In this document: positions 36,649-46,515 of the stretch, piece by piece | How positions within the stretch are numbered: position 1 is the stretch's first letter | Layout: each line of letters opens with the position of its first letter | From: Oscillospiraceae bacterium | GTDB lineage: Bacteria > Bacillota > Clostridia > Oscillospirales > Ruminococcaceae | Assembly (NCBI GenBank): GCA_017461565.1 | Contig: JAFTXQ010000004.1 | Coordinates: 186,001 to 250,000, forward strand | Direction of reading: 5' to 3' | Length of the DNA stretch: 64,000 nt | Made by a program: the position numbers and the translations under genes | Notes under the pieces: generated by a model | What the model was told of the DNA's origin: nothing | Database searches by the model: none | Seen by the model: the letters and a program-made list of their open reading frames with translations, nothing else

Positions 36649-36777
36649 TGCCAAGTTTTCTTGACACCATGATTATAACACTGACAAGTTTACTTGTCAA
36701 TAGTTTTTGCACAGTTTTCTTGTCAAAACTCTTTTATGCACAATAAAACACAGGAGATTTGCAAAGAAAACTGTGCA
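36649..36777. promoter_or_regulatory. Four operator-like sites upstream of the DUF6442-XRE operon
   Basis: 18-bp dyads of the form TGNCAAG-4 nt-CTTGNCA at 36649-36666, 36682-36699 (perfect: TGACAAG/CTTGTCA), 36708-36725 and 36760-36777. The last two also form a 17-bp inverted repeat with each other (36705-36721 and 36764-36780). One dyad lies between -35 and -10. Likely sites for the XRE protein. Confidence 0.65.
36672..36700 (-). promoter_or_regulatory. Consensus promoter of the DUF6442-XRE operon
   Basis: On the minus strand a perfect TTGACA, 17 nt, TATAAT. The perfect dyad occupies the spacer and the -35, so tight repression is expected. Confidence 0.88.
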
Positions 36778-36804
36778 AAATAGACAGAGGATCATGTTTG
36801 TGGT

Positions 36805-36842
36805 AAAAACAAAACGCACCTGAAAGGGATACTTTCAGGTGC
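36805..36842 (-). terminator. Terminator of the efflux-adaptor gene
   Basis: An 11-bp perfect stem GCACCTGAAAG/CTTTCAGGTGC with loop of 5; the minus strand continues into TTTTGTTTTT. Confidence 0.9.
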
Positions 36843-36868
36843 ATAGTTCTTATGCAATTATATTGAGA

Positions 36869-37990
36869 TCAGCGTTCGGGACGTTCACCGTTCCACTCGC
36901 CGTTCCATTCACCGTTCCACTCGCCGTTCCATTCACCGTTCCACTCGCCGCCCCATTCGCCGTCGTTTTCGTCTTCCTTGAGGTCGGAGGTGAATGTGCC
37001 GCTTCCGTCTGCTATTACAAGGTCGCCCTCGGCGATGCCGTTGAGTATCTCGGTATAGCCGCCGAGGCTCTCGCCGATGCTGACGCTGAGTCTGAAGCGC
37101 TCTTCACCGTCAACCAAGGTCACGGAAGAGGAGGAGCCTACGGTTTTTACTGCTGTATCAGGTACAGCAAGCACATTTTTCTTTTCAGTGGTTGCGTATA
37201 CAGTTGCCCAGCCTGCTGAGATAGCAAGTGCGTTTTCTTCACGTATCTTATCCATCACGCCCTCACCAAGCTCAAAGACTGCTCTTTTTGCAGCACTGCC
37301 GCTGGCTGTGTTTGGGGCAATATCAGGTGCCATTACGCAGGTAGCTTCGTATTCCTCTCCGTCGATCTTTACTATAACATTCTGGCCGAAGCGGACTTTA
37401 TTTGCATCGCCGCCGTCTATGTAGATCGACACCTTGTCCTCTTCTGCGATAGTGCAGCAGACATCTCCGCCCTTTACCTCGGAGCCTGCGTTTGCACGGT
37501 TTATATAGGTGATTATTCCGTCGTAGGGAGCACGGATGACATATTTCTCTTTTTCAGCAAGCATCATATCAAGCTTGCTTTTTTCTATCTCATATTTCAG
37601 GCGTGCCGACTCGCTGGAATAAGCTGAGGCATACGCTGTATTGACTACTGTCTGCTGGTTGTTGATCTCGTAATCCAGGTCAGACGAATCCAGTTCGGCA
37701 AGGATATCGCCCTCAGCGACAGATCTGCCCTTGACTGCATTGAAGGAAATGATCTGTGCACCTGCGGGATAGTAAAGATTCTGAGCATAAGGATAGCCGA
37801 TGATAGCGCCCATGCTTTTTGTTTCGGAAATATCCATTGTCTGTGCGGTAGCCACTTCATAGCTGATCTCTTCTGCTCCGTAGATAGGAAGCATTATCTC
37901 GCCTTCGGTGGAGTTTCCACCCTTACAGCCAGTGAGTGTACAGCCGATCGTACAAAGCGCAAGGGCAAATGCCGCTGCTTTTTTTGTCAT
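36869..37990 (-). CDS. Efflux RND/HlyD-type periplasmic adaptor lipoprotein
   Basis: 373 residues. The signal peptide ends CTLTGC (Cys22). The lipoyl halves (PAGAQIISFNAVKGRSVAEGDILAELD, in part, about 80; APYDGIITYINRANAGSEVKGGD, in part, about 155) flank a short alpha-hairpin, then beta-barrel and membrane-proximal domains. The C-terminus is an unusual run of GEWN repeats. No ATPase/permease partner is adjacent; the gene follows the cellobiose epimerase by 29 nt. Confidence 0.85.
   Translation of the reverse strand: MTKKAAAFALALCTIGCTLTGCKGGNSTEGEIMLPIYGAEEISYEVATAQTMDISETKSMGAIIGYPYAQNLYYPAGAQIISFNAVKGRSVAEGDILAELDSSDLDYEINNQQTVVNTAYASAYSSESARLKYEIEKSKLDMMLAEKEKYVIRAPYDGIITYINRANAGSEVKGGDVCCTIAEEDKVSIYIDGGDANKVRFGQNVIVKIDGEEYEATCVMAPDIAPNTASGSAAKRAVFELGEGVMDKIREENALAISAGWATVYATTEKKNVLAVPDTAVKTVGSSSSVTLVDGEERFRLSVSIGESLGGYTEILNGIAEGDLVIADGSGTFTSDLKEDENDGEWGGEWNGEWNGEWNGEWNGEWNGERPER
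36882..36963. repeat. Tandem repeat encoding (GEWN)n
   Basis: A 12-bp unit in alternating variants (higher-order period 24 bp) encoding GEWG followed by five GEWN at the adaptor C-terminus. Near-identity of units suggests slippage-prone DNA. Confidence 0.85.
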
Positions 37991-38019
37991 GTGAACCTCT
38001 TTTCGCAGTGCGTTATGTG

Positions 38020-39198
38020 TTACTTTTCAAGTCTTCTGATCGCTTCTATGCACATTCTTCCGTTGTGATAGGGGCATTTCCACGGATCTACAACAGGCTT
38101 GAACTTTGCATAATTTCCGTTTTCGTCAAGCTGCGAGTGCCACTCGCCGCCCTCTCTGTCGTCAATTATATTGTTTTTGGTATAATCCCATACATTTGAA
38201 GCTATATCTAAATATTCTTCATTGCCGTAACCTTTTTCGTAAGCGTTAAGGAAGCCGACAACTGTTTCTGCCTGCACCCACCAGATGCGCCAGGTGTTTA
38301 TTTTGTCGTTTTCACGCTCGTTAAGAAGAGAGCCTGTTTCCTTATGGTATGCGATGTCGGCGATATTGCGGACGATACGCTTGTTCATTTCAGCGTATTT
38401 TGCAGTAAGCTCTGCGTCGCCGATGACTTCACAGGCACGGTCGATAAGCCATGTTGCTTCGATATCGTGTCCATAGGAGTGGATGTCGCCGATAACATCC
38501 ATGTTTCTGTCAAAGAACACCAGCAGTTTGTTTCCTTTACGGTCAAAGATCTTGTCGTATGTAAGCTGAAGCTGGAACTTCAGGCGCTCAAGGATCTTGT
38601 CGTTTTTGTCTGCAAGGTACAGCTCGGTATATGCTTCCATCAGATGGAGGGTGGTATTCATGGTTTTGTCTGCCATAAGCCCGTTTTCTGACAGCTCGTC
38701 GTTTGCAAGCTCGGTTGTCCAGTCACGGGACAGCTTTTCGAGATATGCTACATCGTCTGCCGAGTGGGATTCGATGAGCTCCACAACATCGTATGCAAGC
38801 TTCAGAGCGTCCTTGTTGCCACAGGCTCTGTAATAACTTGAAAGTGCATATACGAAGAAAGCCTGGCAATAGGTGTGCTTTATGTCATCCTTGACGCTGC
38901 CGTCGGAATTCATCGACCAGTATACGCCGCCGTATTCCTTATCCACACATTTTTCTGTCAGGAACTTATAAGCGTGTTCCGCATAGGAAAGCAGCGCTTC
39001 GTCCTTTAACAGCATATATGCGTTTGAGTAAAACCAGAGTATTCTGGAATGAAGTATTACGCCTTTTTCTCCGTTTTTGTCGATATTAAGGCTGCTGTCC
39101 ATAAATCCTGTAAAGCCGCCGTTGGCGTCGTCCTTAAGCTTGTTCCAGAAAGGAATTATGTGTTCAGTAAGCTCTTTTCTAAATTCTGTTGAGTTCAT
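38020..39198 (-). CDS. Cellobiose 2-epimerase
   Basis: 392 residues of (alpha/alpha)6-barrel AGE family, the length of Ruminococcus albus cellobiose epimerase. Motifs: GHDIEATWLI (about 245), WRIWWVQAE (about 305) and WKCPYHNGRMCIEAI (about 370). It converts cellobiose to glucosyl-mannose, feeding phosphorolysis. AGGTGA precedes the ATG at 39198; cytoplasmic. A terminator lies 20 nt upstream of the start, leaving little room for an own promoter. Confidence 0.9.
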   Translation of the reverse strand: MNSTEFRKELTEHIIPFWNKLKDDANGGFTGFMDSSLNIDKNGEKGVILHSRILWFYSNAYMLLKDEALLSYAEHAYKFLTEKCVDKEYGGVYWSMNSDGSVKDDIKHTYCQAFFVYALSSYYRACGNKDALKLAYDVVELIESHSADDVAYLEKLSRDWTTELANDELSENGLMADKTMNTTLHLMEAYTELYLADKNDKILERLKFQLQLTYDKIFDRKGNKLLVFFDRNMDVIGDIHSYGHDIEATWLIDRACEVIGDAELTAKYAEMNKRIVRNIADIAYHKETGSLLNERENDKINTWRIWWVQAETVVGFLNAYEKGYGNEEYLDIASNVWDYTKNNIIDDREGGEWHSQLDENGNYAKFKPVVDPWKCPYHNGRMCIEAIRRLEK

Positions 39199-39217
39199 TT
39201 GTTCACCTATATTTATC

Positions 39218-39253
39218 AACAATACCGCAGCGGTCTGCCGCTGCGGCATTGTT
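39218..39253 (-). terminator. Hairpin between secA and the epimerase
   Basis: CCGCAGCGG/CCGCTGCGG plus AACAAT/ATTGTT with one mismatch and a 4-nt loop. The T tract on the minus strand is weak, so partial read-through into the epimerase is possible. Confidence 0.7.
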
Positions 39254-39268
39254 ATTCAATTGTTGTTT

Positions 39269-41887
39269 TTAACCGTGGAGATCAGGATAATCTGCGTTGA
39301 TACGCTGTGTGGGCCTGTGTATTCTTACAGGGACTGTAAGCACCATTCTGACTGTCTCTTCACGGATTGTAGCGATCATTTCGTCGAACATCGCAAAGCC
39401 TTCGAAGCGGTATTCCACAACAGGATTCTTCTGGGCGAAGCCACGCAGATAAATACCACGCTTAAGTTCTTCCATTGCGTCGATATGATCCATCCAGTGC
39501 TTATCAACAGCATTAAGCAGACATATACGTTCTACTTCACGCATATTCTCGCTGCCCATATCGGCCTCTCTTGTTTTGAAGATGAGGTTTGCACGATCCT
39601 TGATAAACTGGATGATATCCTTTCTGGATACAGTGTTAAGCTCCTCGTTTGTGTAACGAAGATCTGTTTCCATCAGATAAAGATTCATATAGTGTGCTCG
39701 CAGGCCGTCGAGATTCCAGTTTTCCGCAACATGGTCGGCGCAGTACAGGTTTACGGTATCTTCGATATTGTCGTTCATCATCTTTTGGATGTTTTCGCTT
39801 ATGTCCTCGCCGTCCAGAACTCTTGAACGCTCGCTGTAAATGGTGGTACGCTGCTGAGACATAACATCGTCAAAGTCAAGTACATTCTTACGGATGGAGA
39901 AGTTTCTGCCCTCTATCTTCTTCTGAGCGGATTCAATGGTGCTGGACAGGAAGCCTGCTTCGATAGGCTGGGTCTCGTCAAAGTTCATGGTTTCCATAAC
40001 ACGCTGAACTCTGTCACCGCCGAACAGTCTCATCAGGTCATCTTCAAGCGAGATGTAGAAACGGCTTGCTCCGGGGTCGCCCTGACGTCCGGAACGTCCA
40101 CGAAGCTGGTTGTCGATACGGCGGCTCTCGTGTCGCTCGGTACCAATTATAAACAGACCGCCTGCCTCACGGACCTCTTCAGCCTCTGGCAGGATCTTGT
40201 CCTCATATTTTTTGTTCAGCGCCTGATATTTTTCTCTTGCTTCAAGTATCTCTTCGTTGTCGGTATCGGCAAAGCCGGTAGCCTCCTGGATCATCTTGTC
40301 GGTGTAGCCGAGCTTCTTCATCTCACGGATAGCAAGAAATTCCGCATTACCGCCAAGCTTGATATCGGTACCACGACCTGCCATGTTGGTAGCGATGGTG
40401 ACAGCTCCCTTCTTACCGGCCTGAGCAATAATCTCAGCCTCGCGCTCGTGGTTCTTTGCGTTGAGCACTTCGTGCTTTATTCCACGTGCCTTAAACAACT
40501 TGGAGAGCAGTTCGGATTTTTCGATAGTTACTGTACCAACAAGTACAGGCTGTCCCTTCTTGTAGCACTCTTCAACCTGATTGCAGACCGCCTGGAATTT
40601 GCCATGCTCATTCTTGTATACCTGATCTTGATTGTCGATACGGATTACGGGCTTGTTGGTGGGTATCTCTACAACATCAAGGCTGTATATCTCACGGAAT
40701 TCAGCTTCTTCAGTCATAGCTGTACCTGTCATGCCGGCAAGTTTGCCGTAAAGACGGAAGTAATTCTGGAAGGTGATAGTTGCAAGTGTTTTGCTCTCAC
40801 GGTTTACTTTTACGCCTTCCTTTGCCTCGATAGCCTGGTGCAGACCCTCGTTGAAGCGACGGCCGAACATGAGACGTCCTGTGAACTCGTCTACAATGAC
40901 GATCTCACCGTCCTTGATAACGTAGTCGATATCAAGCTTCATGATACCGTTAGCTTTGATAGCCTGATTTATGTGGTGCAGAAGTGTTGTGTTATCGGGA
41001 TCCATAAGGTTCTCGATACCGAAGTACTTTTCTGCTTTAGCTACACCGCCGGGGAGCAGGTTACAGGTCTTTTCCTTTTCGTCTATAATATAGTCGCCGT
41101 TGAACTGGGAGTCGTAATCATCCTTATCATCCAGCTCAACTACCTTATCCATAATAAGTGTCTTTGCAAATCTGTCTGCTTTTTCATACAGGTCGGTGGA
41201 TTTTTCTCCACGGCCAGAAATGATAAGGGGAGTTCTGGCTTCATCTATGAGGATGGAGTCCACCTCGTCCACAATGGCGAAGTTGTGTTCACGCTGTACC
41301 TTATCTCTCTTATGTTTGCACATATTGTCACGAAGATAGTCGAAGCCAAGTTCGTTGTTGGTTGCGTATGTTATATCGCAGTTGTATGCCTCACGGCGCT
41401 GATCGTTGTCTAGGTTGTGGCTGATAAGACCAACTGTAAGGCCAAGGAAGCGATGAACCTTAGCCATAAGCTCGCTGTCACGCTTTGCAAGGTAGTCGTT
41501 TACGGTTACGATATGCACGCCCTTGCCTGTAAGCGCATTAAGATAGGAGGGGAGAGCGGCAACGAAAGTCTTACCCTCACCGGTTTTCATTTCTGCGATA
41601 CGGCCCTGATGCAGTACGATTCCGCCAATGATCTGTACAGGGTAGTGGCGGATGCCGATGACTCTTGTGGAGGCCTCACGGCATACAGCAAATGCGTCAG
41701 GCAGGATCTGATCAAGCGTCTCGCCGTTTGCAAGGCGATCCTTCAGTATACCTGTCTGTGCCTTAAGCTCCTCGTCGCTCATTGCGCTGTATTTGTCTGC
41801 AAGGTCAAGCACAGCCTGCTTTATCGGCTCAATACGCTTCAACTCTTTTGAGGAGTATGTTCCGAATATAGATTTGAATAATCCCAT
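39269..41887 (-). CDS. secA: Preprotein translocase ATPase SecA
   Basis: 872 residues from the ATG at 41887 (MGLFKSIFG). DEAD motor with Walker [10 protein letters not shown] (about 100) and [18 protein letters not shown] (about 208), the second motor domain with [14 protein letters not shown] and [13 protein letters not shown]. The C-terminal metal-binding Cys tail of many SecA proteins is absent; it ends soon after the helical scaffold. AAAGGGA precedes the start. Confidence 0.96.
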   Translation of the reverse strand: MGLFKSIFGTYSSKELKRIEPIKQAVLDLADKYSAMSDEELKAQTGILKDRLANGETLDQILPDAFAVCREASTRVIGIRHYPVQIIGGIVLHQGRIAEMKTGEGKTFVAALPSYLNALTGKGVHIVTVNDYLAKRDSELMAKVHRFLGLTVGLISHNLDNDQRREAYNCDITYATNNELGFDYLRDNMCKHKRDKVQREHNFAIVDEVDSILIDEARTPLIISGRGEKSTDLYEKADRFAKTLIMDKVVELDDKDDYDSQFNGDYIIDEKEKTCNLLPGGVAKAEKYFGIENLMDPDNTTLLHHINQAIKANGIMKLDIDYVIKDGEIVIVDEFTGRLMFGRRFNEGLHQAIEAKEGVKVNRESKTLATITFQNYFRLYGKLAGMTGTAMTEEAEFREIYSLDVVEIPTNKPVIRIDNQDQVYKNEHGKFQAVCNQVEECYKKGQPVLVGTVTIEKSELLSKLFKARGIKHEVLNAKNHEREAEIIAQAGKKGAVTIATNMAGRGTDIKLGGNAEFLAIREMKKLGYTDKMIQEATGFADTDNEEILEAREKYQALNKKYEDKILPEAEEVREAGGLFIIGTERHESRRIDNQLRGRSGRQGDPGASRFYISLEDDLMRLFGGDRVQRVMETMNFDETQPIEAGFLSSTIESAQKKIEGRNFSIRKNVLDFDDVMSQQRTTIYSERSRVLDGEDISENIQKMMNDNIEDTVNLYCADHVAENWNLDGLRAHYMNLYLMETDLRYTNEELNTVSRKDIIQFIKDRANLIFKTREADMGSENMREVERICLLNAVDKHWMDHIDAMEELKRGIYLRGFAQKNPVVEYRFEGFAMFDEMIATIREETVRMVLTVPVRIHRPTQRINADYPDLHG

Positions 41888-42122
41888 TTTATTGTTATCC
41901 CTTTCTAAAGACATTTTGACTTATAAATACTCAAAATATATTATACATCAAGTCTTTGCTTTTGTCAACTGCGGTTATGCGATAATTATGTGAATTTTGG
42001 CAGCTGTATTTTGCTGAATTGAAATCTGATGATGTGACATAATATATTATTGTGAGGGCGACCTCATAATATTGTTATGATGTATCTGCAAATTATATCG
42101 ATTTGTGTAAAGGAGAGCGATT

Positions 42123-42311
42123 ATGACCGACGGTAATTTTTTTCCGCCTGAAAAGCAAAACCAGGAAACGGATGAATTTGATTCAGGCAGTGCTTCATTC
42201 GGTGAATGTACGGGACTTATTCCATCTGCCGTTTTGAATGATGATGAGTTCGAAAGCTATAACGAGGTGTACAATTTCATCACACGCCCAGATCATAAAA
42301 AGAATTTATGA
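42123..42311 (+). CDS. 62-residue acidic hypothetical protein
   Basis: AAAGGAG lies 7 nt before the ATG. Polar, acidic N-terminus, then CTGLIPSAVLNDDEFESYNE (about 29-48) and YNFITRPDHKKNL. The Thr-Gly-hydrophobic-Pro plus acidic pattern recalls the gene at 4232. No known domain; soluble. It is divergent from secA and followed by a hairpin. Confidence 0.7.
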   Translation: MTDGNFFPPEKQNQETDEFDSGSASFGECTGLIPSAVLNDDEFESYNEVYNFITRPDHKKNL

Positions 42312-42324
42312 TCTGTTAAATCGA

Positions 42325-42433
42325 AGCTGTTTTCAACAGGCTGTTAAAAGTCCGGTTGAAAACAGCTCACTTTTATTACTATATGGTGTATAGGGGATGT
42401 TTTTTCAACATATTGTTAACTTGTTGTTGAAAA
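42325..42433. repeat. Two inverted pairs of TTTTCAAC motifs; first pair is a hairpin
   Basis: AGCTGTTTTCAAC (42325) and GTTGAAAACAGCT (42355) are perfect 13-bp arms, possibly a terminator of the small gene. TTTTCAACA at 42402 and TGTTGAAAA at 42425 form a second pair. All four match the oriC boxes, 33 kb from the origin. Confidence 0.65.
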
Positions 42434-42766
42434 GTCGGAGAATATTACAATACTGTTTCCCGCTGTGTGCAATACAGATAGCAGGACTTGCCGGGAGTTC
42501 GGATATTCCAATTTCATTACCCATAGTATATTTCGCGTTTTGATTACTCGAAGTTTTGTAAATAACACGCCACTTTTCACATATAATTTTTCATCTCTGA
42601 TATAATACTTCAGCGAACGGAAATATAAATACCACCATGCGAGAAATATCACTGCTGCTGTTCCGGTGGCAATGGAGACTGACCATAGTCCGCATACTGC
42701 GGTAATCAAAGCAGGCAGTACGCAGACAGCTGCTGTTAAATAAAAAAACGTTTTGTTCTTTTGCGT
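42416..42766 (-). CDS. PH-domain (bPH2/YdbT-like) membrane protein with uncertain start
   Basis: From a possible ACG at 42766 the frame encodes 116 residues: two adjacent membrane helices (about 8-47), then a bacterial PH fragment (YYIRDEKLYVKSGVLFTKLRVI, in part, and IVIFSDF). There is no ATG/GTG in this part; the first usual codon is a TTG at 42709 that removes half of the first helix. AGGTG with 7-nt spacing precedes the ACG, as if an ATG had mutated. The C-terminus overlaps the TTTTCAAC repeats. Confidence 0.5.
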   Translation of the reverse strand, partial: TQKNKTFFYLTAAVCVLPALITAVCGLWSVSIATGTAAVIFLAWWYLYFRSLKYYIRDEKLYVKSGVLFTKLRVIKTRNILWVMKLEYPNSRQVLLSVLHTAGNSIVIFSDFSTTS

Positions 42767-42856
42767 ATTATATCACCTGCTTTTCACAAAGGAATATCAA
42801 TATCTTTCCATAAGTTGAGTATATTTATGCAATACGCTGAAATGCCGTCTGCCGCC

Positions 42857-42885
42857 TTGACAGCCTATTTATATAGTGTTAAAAT
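42857..42885 (+). promoter_or_regulatory. Promoter of marR-ABC operon
   Basis: TTGACA, 17 nt, TAAAAT. Downstream GTTATATAAC (42895-42904, palindromic) and TGTTAACA may be the MarR operator. Confidence 0.8.
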
Positions 42886-42947
42886 TAAAACAAAGTTATA
42901 TAACCGTGTTAACAAATATGTGTTATATGTCGGGGGGAGGAGATATC

Positions 42948-43481
42948 ATGTTCCCGATCATGACTCTGCTGAATGAGGATGTCCCTCACAGCTGCCGCAG
43001 ACTAAGCGAGGATGAGTATTCACGCTTTATTTTGGATCTGCAAAAGCTCTGCAATCTGGATCTGGGTTCTTTTATAATCGGAATGACTCCCGGCGAGCTT
43101 GCGCTCATGTATCATGCGGAGCTATACAGCAGGCTGAGCGGCGGAGGTATGCTTACCGTAGCGGAGATGGCTGAGCGACTGCACGTTTCGGTGCCTGCTA
43201 TCTCACGCACCCTTAAAAATCTTGAAAGCAAAGGTTTTGTAGAGAGGGTAGCGGATGAAAGCGACCGACGCAGCGTGCTGATATCGGTGATGGAAATTGG
43301 AAGAGAAATGCTTATGTCAAATCTTCGCAGAAGCGCCGATGTGATGGATAAGGCTCTTTCGAAATTCAGCGATGAAGAGCTACGTAGCATGGCAAGACTG
43401 CAGAATAAATTTGTGACTGAAATTTCGGATATATTGTCCGAAACAAATAGTATAACTGAGAAAGGAACCGACAATGCTTGA
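42948..43481 (+). CDS. MarR-family regulator
   Basis: 177 residues with winged helix (MLTVAEMAERLHVSVPAISR, about 65; then LESKGFVERVADESDRRSVL). GGGGGGAGGAG precedes the ATG at 42948. Its end overlaps the ABC transporter start by 8 nt, so it likely autoregulates the operon and responds to the transported compound. Confidence 0.92.
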   Translation: MFPIMTLLNEDVPHSCRRLSEDEYSRFILDLQKLCNLDLGSFIIGMTPGELALMYHAELYSRLSGGGMLTVAEMAERLHVSVPAISRTLKNLESKGFVERVADESDRRSVLISVMEIGREMLMSNLRRSADVMDKALSKFSDEELRSMARLQNKFVTEISDILSETNSITEKGTDNA

Positions 43482-46389
43482 AATCAAAAACATAACAAAG
43501 GATTATGTCACAGGCGACGAGGTGGTGCACGCACTGCGTGATGTTTCCATCAGCTTCCGTGAGAATGAGCTTGTGTCAATCCTGGGTCATTCGGGCTGCG
43601 GCAAGACCACACTGCTGAATATAATCGGCGGTCTTGATCAGTACACCTCGGGAGATCTTATTATCAACGGCAAGTCAACAACAAAGTACAAGTCCTCAGA
43701 TTGGGATACATACCGCAATCATTCTGTTGGCTTTATATTCCAGAGTTATAACCTGATCCCGCATCAGAGCGTGCTTTCCAATGTTGAGCTTGCACTGACG
43801 CTTTCGGGCGTATCCAAGGCGGAGCGTCGCCAGCGTGCTGTCGAGGCGCTTGAAAAGGTGGGTCTGGGTGATCAGATCAACAAAAAGCCAAATCAGATGT
43901 CGGGCGGACAGATGCAGCGTGTTGCGATAGCACGTGCGCTTGTAAATGACCCTGATATCCTGCTTGCGGACGAGCCGACAGGTGCGCTTGATACAGAGAC
44001 CAGCTTTCAGATAATGGAGCTTATCAAGGAGATAGCAAAGGATCGTCTTGTAATAATGGTAACGCACAATCCCGAGCTTGCGGAGCTGTATTCCACACGT
44101 ATCGTCCGTCTTGTCGACGGAAAGATAACTGCGGACTCCGATCCCTTTGACGGAAATGCGCCTAAGGAAAAGAAGTCTGAAGTGAAAAAGGGCAAAAAGA
44201 CTTCGATGTCCTTTGGCACGGCGCTTTCTCTTTCGCTTAATAACCTCATGACAAAGAAGGGCCGTACCTTCCTCACATCCTTTGCGGGAAGCATCGGTAT
44301 CATAGGAATAGCACTTATCCTTTCACTGTCCAATGGTGTACAGGCATATATCGACAGCGTGGAGCATTCCACACTCGCTTCATATCCTATATCTATCCAG
44401 CAGGAGACCATTGACTACACCAGCCTTATGACTTCGATGATGGGCATTGCGGAGGATGCTCAGACAGAGCGTGATCCTGACCTTATCTATACAAATGATA
44501 TCTCTACCGAGATGGTTAAATCCATGCTTTCAGAGATACAGACCAATAATCTTGCAGAGTTCAAGGAGTATATCGAGGGCAACCCCGACGGTGTGCTTGA
44601 CCATATAAGCGAGATCAAATACAGCTATTCTCCTAAGCTGTATATCTACGGCAACGATATTAACGGCGATCTGTTACAGGTTAATCCCTCCACTGTCATG
44701 ACTGCTATGATGGGCGACGATATGGCTTCAAATGTAGGCAGCATGGCGGACAGCTACTCCTCTCTTATGGGCGGAAGCAGCGGCAGTCCCTACGATGTGT
44801 GGACTGAGCTTCTCGGAACAGATACTCTCAAGGAGCAGTATGAAGTGGTTGCGGGTAAGCTGCCTGAGAGCTACAACGAGGTAGTGCTTATTGTAAACGA
44901 GCGCAACGAGCTTTCCGATATCACCCTGTATGCGCTGGGCCTTCGTGACCAGGATGAGCTTGGCGGTATGATGGATGCTATCATGGTCGGAGAAAGCTTC
45001 GATATTGAAACAGGCAATCTTACCTTCACTCATGATGAGCTGTTGGGTCTCAGCTTCCGTCTGTTTACTTCGCCCGATTTCTATGAAAAGAACGATGACG
45101 GAGTATGGGTAGACAAGCGCAGCGATGAAGAGTACATGACAAAGAAGATGGCGACTCTTCCCGAGATCAAGGTGGTAGGTATCATCCGTCCTTGCGGAGA
45201 CTCTCTTCTCAGCTCTACTGGACAGTCGGGCGGAATAGGCTACACCCATGCGCTGACAGAATTTATGATAGACAGCGTAAACAAGAGTGATATCGTTATT
45301 CAGCAGAAGGATGAACCTCTTGTAGACGTGTTCACAGGCGTTGAGTTCCCTGTTGACGATCCTGATGCGACAGCTCTTGAAAAGATCACAGAATACATCA
45401 GCGAGCTTTCTGAGGAAGAAGCTGCCATGATGCTTACACAGCTTGGCGGTTACATGGGTACAGACGCAACGGTTCCTGCTGAGCCTGCTGCACCTGAGCA
45501 GAGTGCTCCAGAAATGCAGATACCCGATGAGATAATGTCTATGCTCACGCCTGACGAGCTGATGGCACTCCAGACCATGACCGAGGATGAGCAGACAATG
45601 TTCCTTATGGGCAAGATGGCGGAGCTTGGTATGCTTCCATCTCAGGATGGTACTGCGGCTCCTGAGGTGCCGGTAATGTCCTCCAAGGATATCCTTCTTC
45701 AGGCTATCGGCTCTGCTCCTGAGTCTCAGCTTGAGATGATGCTCAAATATCTGCCTTCCACAGACGCAACTTATGACGGAAATCTTGAGACCCTCGGAGT
45801 TGCGGAGCTTTCCGATCCCAGCGAGATCAAGATCTATGCGAAGGATTTCGAGTCCAAGGAGTTCATAACCGACTTCATCAATAAGTATAACGAAAGAAAA
45901 ACAGCGGAGGAAAAGCAGGAGGATATTATCAATTACACCGACTACGTTGGTCTTATGATCTCCTCTGTCAGCGATATTATCGATTCTATTTCTTATATCC
46001 TTATCGCATTTGTTGCAATATCGCTTGTTGTTTCCTCTATCATGATTGGAATAATCACCTACATCTCTGTTCTTGAAAGAACTAAGGAGATCGGTATCCT
46101 GCGTGCTATCGGTGCTTCCAAGCGTGATATCTCCCGTGTGTTCAATGCAGAGACGCTCATCGTAGGCTTTGCGGCGGGCGCTATCGGTATCATCGTTACG
46201 CTGGTACTGATTATACCGATCAATATTATAATAGAGGCTCTTACCGATATCGCCAATATGGCGGCGCTGCCGTGGGTAGGTGCGGTTGTGCTGGTGGTCA
46301 TCAGTATGGTGCTCACCCTTATCGCAGGCGTGTTCCCGTCAAGGATCGCTGCTAAGAAGGATCCTGTTGAGGCACTCAGATCTGAATAA
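43474..46389 (+). CDS. ABC transporter, fused ATPase and MacB/FtsX permease
   Basis: 971 residues. N-terminal ATPase: Walker A GHSGCGKTT (about 38), signature MSGGQMQRVAIARAL (about 141), Walker [13 protein letters not shown] basic linker leads to the first permease helix (about 265-285), a large extracytoplasmic domain with a Met/Pro/Glu-rich insert (about 660-750), and three C-terminal helices ending FPSRIAAKKDPVEALRSE. Drug or peptide export is probable from the MarR control; substrate unknown. Confidence 0.92.
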   Translation: MLEIKNITKDYVTGDEVVHALRDVSISFRENELVSILGHSGCGKTTLLNIIGGLDQYTSGDLIINGKSTTKYKSSDWDTYRNHSVGFIFQSYNLIPHQSVLSNVELALTLSGVSKAERRQRAVEALEKVGLGDQINKKPNQMSGGQMQRVAIARALVNDPDILLADEPTGALDTETSFQIMELIKEIAKDRLVIMVTHNPELAELYSTRIVRLVDGKITADSDPFDGNAPKEKKSEVKKGKKTSMSFGTALSLSLNNLMTKKGRTFLTSFAGSIGIIGIALILSLSNGVQAYIDSVEHSTLASYPISIQQETIDYTSLMTSMMGIAEDAQTERDPDLIYTNDISTEMVKSMLSEIQTNNLAEFKEYIEGNPDGVLDHISEIKYSYSPKLYIYGNDINGDLLQVNPSTVMTAMMGDDMASNVGSMADSYSSLMGGSSGSPYDVWTELLGTDTLKEQYEVVAGKLPESYNEVVLIVNERNELSDITLYALGLRDQDELGGMMDAIMVGESFDIETGNLTFTHDELLGLSFRLFTSPDFYEKNDDGVWVDKRSDEEYMTKKMATLPEIKVVGIIRPCGDSLLSSTGQSGGIGYTHALTEFMIDSVNKSDIVIQQKDEPLVDVFTGVEFPVDDPDATALEKITEYISELSEEEAAMMLTQLGGYMGTDATVPAEPAAPEQSAPEMQIPDEIMSMLTPDELMALQTMTEDEQTMFLMGKMAELGMLPSQDGTAAPEVPVMSSKDILLQAIGSAPESQLEMMLKYLPSTDATYDGNLETLGVAELSDPSEIKIYAKDFESKEFITDFINKYNERKTAEEKQEDIINYTDYVGLMISSVSDIIDSISYILIAFVAISLVVSSIMIGIITYISVLERTKEIGILRAIGASKRDISRVFNAETLIVGFAAGAIGIIVTLVLIIPINIIIEALTDIANMAALPWVGAVVLVVISMVLTLIAGVFPSRIAAKKDPVEALRSE

Positions 46390-46456
46390 GACATTGTGTT
46401 TTGTTTGGTTTGCTTGACAGCCTGAAAGGCATTGAGCTGTTATGACCCTATAAGTG

Positions 46457-46502
46457 AATATGCACCTCAGAAGCTACTGACTTCTGAGGTGCATATTTTT
46501 GT
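46457..46502 (+). terminator. Terminator of marR-ABC operon
   Basis: A perfect 17-bp stem (starting AATATGCACCTC) with 7-nt loop, followed by TTTTTG. Confidence 0.92.
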
Positions 46503-46515
46503 GTATAGGATCGTC

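Noticed and set aside
40130-41413. A 427-codon open frame antisense to secA
   Set aside because: No RBS, no homology signs, lies fully within secA.
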